This document shows, in pieces, positions 5,300 to 7,396 of a stretch of 7,396 nt of DNA. The stretch covers positions 1 through 7,396 of the forward strand of contig JAIRWE010000004.1 of assembly GCA_031253365.1 (NCBI GenBank). The letters are read 5' to 3'. The notes under the pieces were generated by a model. The model was not told the origin of the DNA. It did not search any database and saw only the letters and a program-made list of their open reading frames with translations. Within the stretch, counting starts at the first letter, position 1. Every line of letters begins with the position of its first letter. Origin of the DNA: Oscillospiraceae bacterium. Its GTDB lineage: Bacteria > Bacillota > Clostridia > Oscillospirales > Ruminococcaceae. A program made the translations under genes and the position numbers.

Positions 5300-7147
5300 T
5301 CATATCCGCTCGAAATCCTGTGCGCCGTGCTTGCACAGCGGGCAAACGAAGTCGGCGGGCAACTCGTCCCCTTCGTGGATATATCCGCATATCTTGCATA
5401 CGAACCCCTTTTTCTTTTCTTTGGGAAGCGGGGGCTTCGGCTTAATATTGTCAAAATAGTATTGATAAGTCACGCTCGGTTCTTCCGACAGGGGAATTGT
5501 CTGCGTCACTTCCGCTAAATACAGATTATGGCTGCCGCAATCCTTCGTTTCAACAACCTTGGCGGAAATAACGGCGTTCGCGTGTTCGGGAACATACCGT
5601 ATTCCGTTCGCGCTCCGAAATTGCGCGCAGCCGGCGAATTTGTCGGTGTCCCTTCCCCAGGCGAACCCGAAACGCTCAAAAACCGAGAAAGGCACGCTTT
5701 CGGACAGAACGGACACGTTAAACTCTCCTGTTTTGGAGATAATATCATTGGTATAATTGGATTTGTTTACGGCAATCGAAACCATAATCGGGGAAGCCGT
5801 AATCTGCGTCACGGTATTGATGATACAACCGTTGTCCTTGTTGCCGTCGCGCGCCGTCAAAACATACAATCCGTAGGACAGCTTAAACATAACGGCGGGG
5901 TTAATCAAGCCGGAGTTTGAATCCGCGCCGGAATTCGCGGAGCGTTCGGCGGGAAAGTCAGCCGCGATTTCCTGTGCCATGGCGTCAATTTCCGCCAGCT
6001 GCTCTTCTTTAAGCGAGGATTTTATGCTGATTATTTTGTCAAGAATTTTGATGTTCTTGCATTTTGCCAGTTTTTCGCGAATTAAGCCGCCGCTCGTAGC
6101 CGCCCACGAACCGTTTTCTATAATCGCGACGGTTCGGTTTTGAATGTTGTGGGCGCACAGGTCGCCGACGAATTCCTCCATTGAGACGAAAATCCCCGCG
6201 TTGTAGGTGGTGGAAGCGAAAACAAGGTGGCTGAACTTAAACGCCGCCGACACAATTTCGGAGGACGGCGTTACCGAAACATCGAACATTTCCGTTTTAA
6301 CGCCCTTTTCGCGCAGACGGACGGACAGTATTTCGGCGGCGTTCTCGGTGTTTCCGTACACGGAGGCGTAGGCAATCACAACGCCGTTTTCCTCCGGCGC
6401 GTAACTGCTCCAAAGCAGGTATTTTGAAATAATGCCGTTGATATTGTCGCGCCAAACAAATCCGTGAAGCGGGCAGATTATATCAATCTTAAACGCGGAC
6501 GCTTTATTCAGGAGCGTCTGAACCTGCTGCCCGTATTTCCCGACGATGTTCGTATAGTAACGCCTCGCTTCGACCATGTAATCCCTTTCAAAATCAACCT
6601 CGTCGGCAAATAACGCGCCGTTCAAAGCCCCGAAACACCCGAACGCGTCCGCCGAAAACAAAATATTATCCGTTGAGTCAAAAGTTACCATCACTTCCGG
6701 CCAATGCACCATAGGCGCCATAATGAAGTTAAGTTCATGTTTGCCGACTTTGAGAACATCGCCTTCCTTTACCGTTATCGCGCGTTGAGCAAGCGAAAAA
6801 CCGTGAAACTGTTCTATGAAGGCAAGTATTTTTACGTTGCACACGACTTTGACGTCGGGGTAAAGCGATAAAATTTCCTCTATGGCGGCGGAATGGTCGG
6901 GTTCCATGTGCTGTATTACGAAATAATCAAGGCTCTTTCCGTTCAGCGCGGCGGCGAGATTTTCAAGGAACCTTTGCTTTACCGCTTTATCTGCGGTGTC
7001 GAACAAAACGGTTTTTTCGTCGGTCAAGAGGTATGAATTGTACGACACGCCTTTCGGAACGGAATAAACCCCTTCAAACATGGCGAGGCGGCGGTCGTTC
7101 GCGCCAATCCAAAATAAGTCGTCGGTAATTTTTTTTATACAGCGCAT
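5300..7147 (-). CDS. Flavodiiron protein fused to flavin reductase and rubredoxin (FprA-Hrb-like O2/NO reductase)
   Basis: This predicted cytoplasmic enzyme reduces O2 to water or NO to N2O, protecting an anaerobe. The domain order in 615 residues is as follows. A metallo-beta-lactamase-like diiron domain spans about 1-250. A flavodoxin domain spans about 254-398, with the FMN loop ASVYGNTENAA at 261-271. A flavin reductase-like FMN domain spans about 415-570. A short rubredoxin spans about 581-615, with CKIC (Cys584, Cys587) and CPLC (Cys602, Cys605). All expected diiron ligands are present: His80, Glu82, Asp84, His85, His148, Asp167 and His228. The last two domains match the make-up of Moorella thermoacetica Hrb, and the first two that of its partner FprA, so electron flow from NAD(P)H through FMN and rubredoxin to the diiron site in one chain is inferred. 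ATG 7147 has AAAGGA 6 nt upstream. The gene is monocistronic, with its own promoter. No broken motif is seen. Confidence 0.93.
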   Translation of the reverse strand: MRCIKKITDDLFWIGANDRRLAMFEGVYSVPKGVSYNSYLLTDEKTVLFDTADKAVKQRFLENLAAALNGKSLDYFVIQHMEPDHSAAIEEILSLYPDVKVVCNVKILAFIEQFHGFSLAQRAITVKEGDVLKVGKHELNFIMAPMVHWPEVMVTFDSTDNILFSADAFGCFGALNGALFADEVDFERDYMVEARRYYTNIVGKYGQQVQTLLNKASAFKIDIICPLHGFVWRDNINGIISKYLLWSSYAPEENGVVIAYASVYGNTENAAEILSVRLREKGVKTEMFDVSVTPSSEIVSAAFKFSHLVFASTTYNAGIFVSMEEFVGDLCAHNIQNRTVAIIENGSWAATSGGLIREKLAKCKNIKILDKIISIKSSLKEEQLAEIDAMAQEIAADFPAERSANSGADSNSGLINPAVMFKLSYGLYVLTARDGNKDNGCIINTVTQITASPIMVSIAVNKSNYTNDIISKTGEFNVSVLSESVPFSVFERFGFAWGRDTDKFAGCAQFRSANGIRYVPEHANAVISAKVVETKDCGSHNLYLAEVTQTIPLSEEPSVTYQYYFDNIKPKPPLPKEKKKGFVCKICGYIHEGDELPADFVCPLCKHGAQDFERI

Positions 7148-7153
7148 AATATA

Positions 7154-7159
7154 TCCTTT
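7154..7159 (-). promoter_or_regulatory. Ribosome binding site of the flavodiiron gene
   Basis: AAAGGA on the minus strand lies 6 nt before ATG 7147. It settles the start as MRCIKKI and not the in-frame TTG at 7192, which has no such site and would precede the conserved FDP start by 15 residues of leader sequence. Confidence 0.8.
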
Positions 7160-7161
7160 CT

Positions 7162-7215
7162 GTCGCGGGCTTATCCTGCGAATTTCGGGCAAAGTTCCCG
7201 TTAAGCGACGCCCGC
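7162..7215 (-). promoter_or_regulatory. Structured 5' leader of the flavodiiron gene
   Basis: The transcript leader of about 65 nt can form an inner hairpin CGGG-(7 nt)-CCCG at 7200-7186. It can also form an outer 6-bp stem GCGGGC (7215-7210) with GCCCGC (7170-7165). An alternative 5-bp pairing, GTCGC (7209-7205) with GCGAC (7166-7162), competes with the outer stem at 7165-7166. The structure ends just before the ribosome binding site. It does not match a riboswitch class that I recognise. Confidence 0.4.
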
Positions 7216-7218
7216 ACC

Positions 7219-7248
7219 ATTATATCATTTGCGACACGCCGTTGTCAA
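7219..7248 (-). promoter_or_regulatory. Sigma-A promoter of the flavodiiron gene
   Basis: On the minus strand, consensus TTGACA (7248-7243) and consensus TATAAT (7224-7219) are separated by 18 bp, followed by an initiation region near 7212. Both boxes are perfect hexamers. A strong basal promoter of this kind for a stress enzyme would be expected to be held down by a repressor or used constitutively. Confidence 0.88.
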
Positions 7249-7268
7249 GATGCCGTTCGATGCCGTTC
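7249..7268 (-). repeat. Tandem 10-bp direct repeat touching the -35 box
   Basis: Two identical, contiguous copies of GAACGGCATC (minus strand) fill the 20 bp directly upstream of TTGACA. A 10-bp period puts both copies on one face of the helix, as in a site for a dimeric or tandem-bound regulator. A chance duplication is the alternative. No regulator gene for it is identifiable in the window. Confidence 0.6.
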
Positions 7269-7355
7269 GGCTGAATTGTCTGCGTTGTAAATACATATGA
7301 CCCACAAAGGCAAAAATATTTTAAAAAGCGTGCCTGATTGATGGTATATCCGAAA
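7269..7355. other. AT-rich stretch with no recognised feature
   Basis: No gene or convincing promoter is seen between the direct repeat and the edge palindrome on either strand. It contains a CATATG centre and AT-rich runs only. Confidence 0.4.
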
Positions 7356-7396
7356 ATTTGAAATCCGGCGAGCCGTAGGCGAAGCGGATTTCAAAT
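7356..7396. repeat. Palindromic hairpin element at the window edge
   Basis: Perfect 12-bp arms ATTTGAAATCCG (7356-7367) and CGGATTTCAAAT (7385-7396) enclose 17 nt. The 17 nt contains a 3-bp stem GCC-GTA-GGC, and the unpaired GCGA and GAAG flanks could form tandem G-A pairs. On the minus strand the hairpin is followed by TTTT, so it could end a transcript entering from the right. It could equally be a dispersed intergenic repeat of the REP kind. The right arm may continue beyond the window. Confidence 0.7.

Noticed and set aside
5528..5920. A 130-residue plus-strand open frame opposite the flavodiiron gene
   Set aside because: It is antisense to the well-supported flavin reductase domain and lacks recognisable motifs.
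7148..7192. TTG at 7192 as start of the flavodiiron protein
   Set aside because: No ribosome binding site precedes it, and the extra 15 residues precede the conserved family start. ATG 7147 has AAAGGA 6 nt upstream.
1..7396. CRISPR array, insertion sequence or prophage genes
   Set aside because: No regularly spaced repeats, transposase, integrase or phage proteins are seen. The only tRNA has no adjoining integrase or duplicated 3' end.

Overview
All six protein genes and the one tRNA gene lie on the minus strand, so transcription runs from high to low coordinates. The content suggests an anaerobic Gram-positive bacterium of the Clostridia/Bacillota type. Supporting signs are a flavodiiron-flavin reductase-rubredoxin fusion, two lipoproteins with Gram-positive style lipoboxes, a trigger-factor-like lipoprotein foldase, a BmrR/BltR-like MerR regulator, AGGAGG-type ribosome binding sites, and a tRNA without an encoded CCA. 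The species cannot be named from the sequence.

Layout in transcription order. (1) 7396-7148: a gene-free stretch with a 12-bp-arm palindrome at the window edge, a tandem 10-bp repeat, a near-perfect sigma-A promoter (TTGACA, 18 bp, TATAAT) and a foldable leader. (2) 7147-5300: a 615-residue flavodiiron protein fused to a flavin reductase and a short rubredoxin, probably an O2- or NO-reducing detoxification enzyme, ending at a weak terminator-like site. (3) 5271-5157: a second strong promoter and tRNA-Trp(CCA). (4) 5156-5056: a hairpin-rich spacer with no clear terminator. (5) 5055-169: five tightly spaced genes with gaps of 8 to 36 bp. They encode a small two-helix membrane protein, a substrate-binding-like/VWA lipoprotein, TsaD, a MerR/GyrI-like regulator, and a trigger-factor-type FKBP lipoprotein. 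(6) 168-1: non-coding, with small repeats.

The flavodiiron gene looks like a self-contained stress-defence unit with its own regulated promoter. The five genes after the tRNA look like one operon, and the only good promoter seen upstream of them is that of the tRNA. It mixes a translation-fidelity function (tRNA-Trp, and TsaD for t6A modification of ANN-decoding tRNAs) with a cell-surface group (small membrane protein, VWA lipoprotein, FKBP foldase lipoprotein) and a ligand-responsive regulator. The surface group is the part least explained by known pathways. The flavodiiron fusion is the clearest biochemical curiosity.
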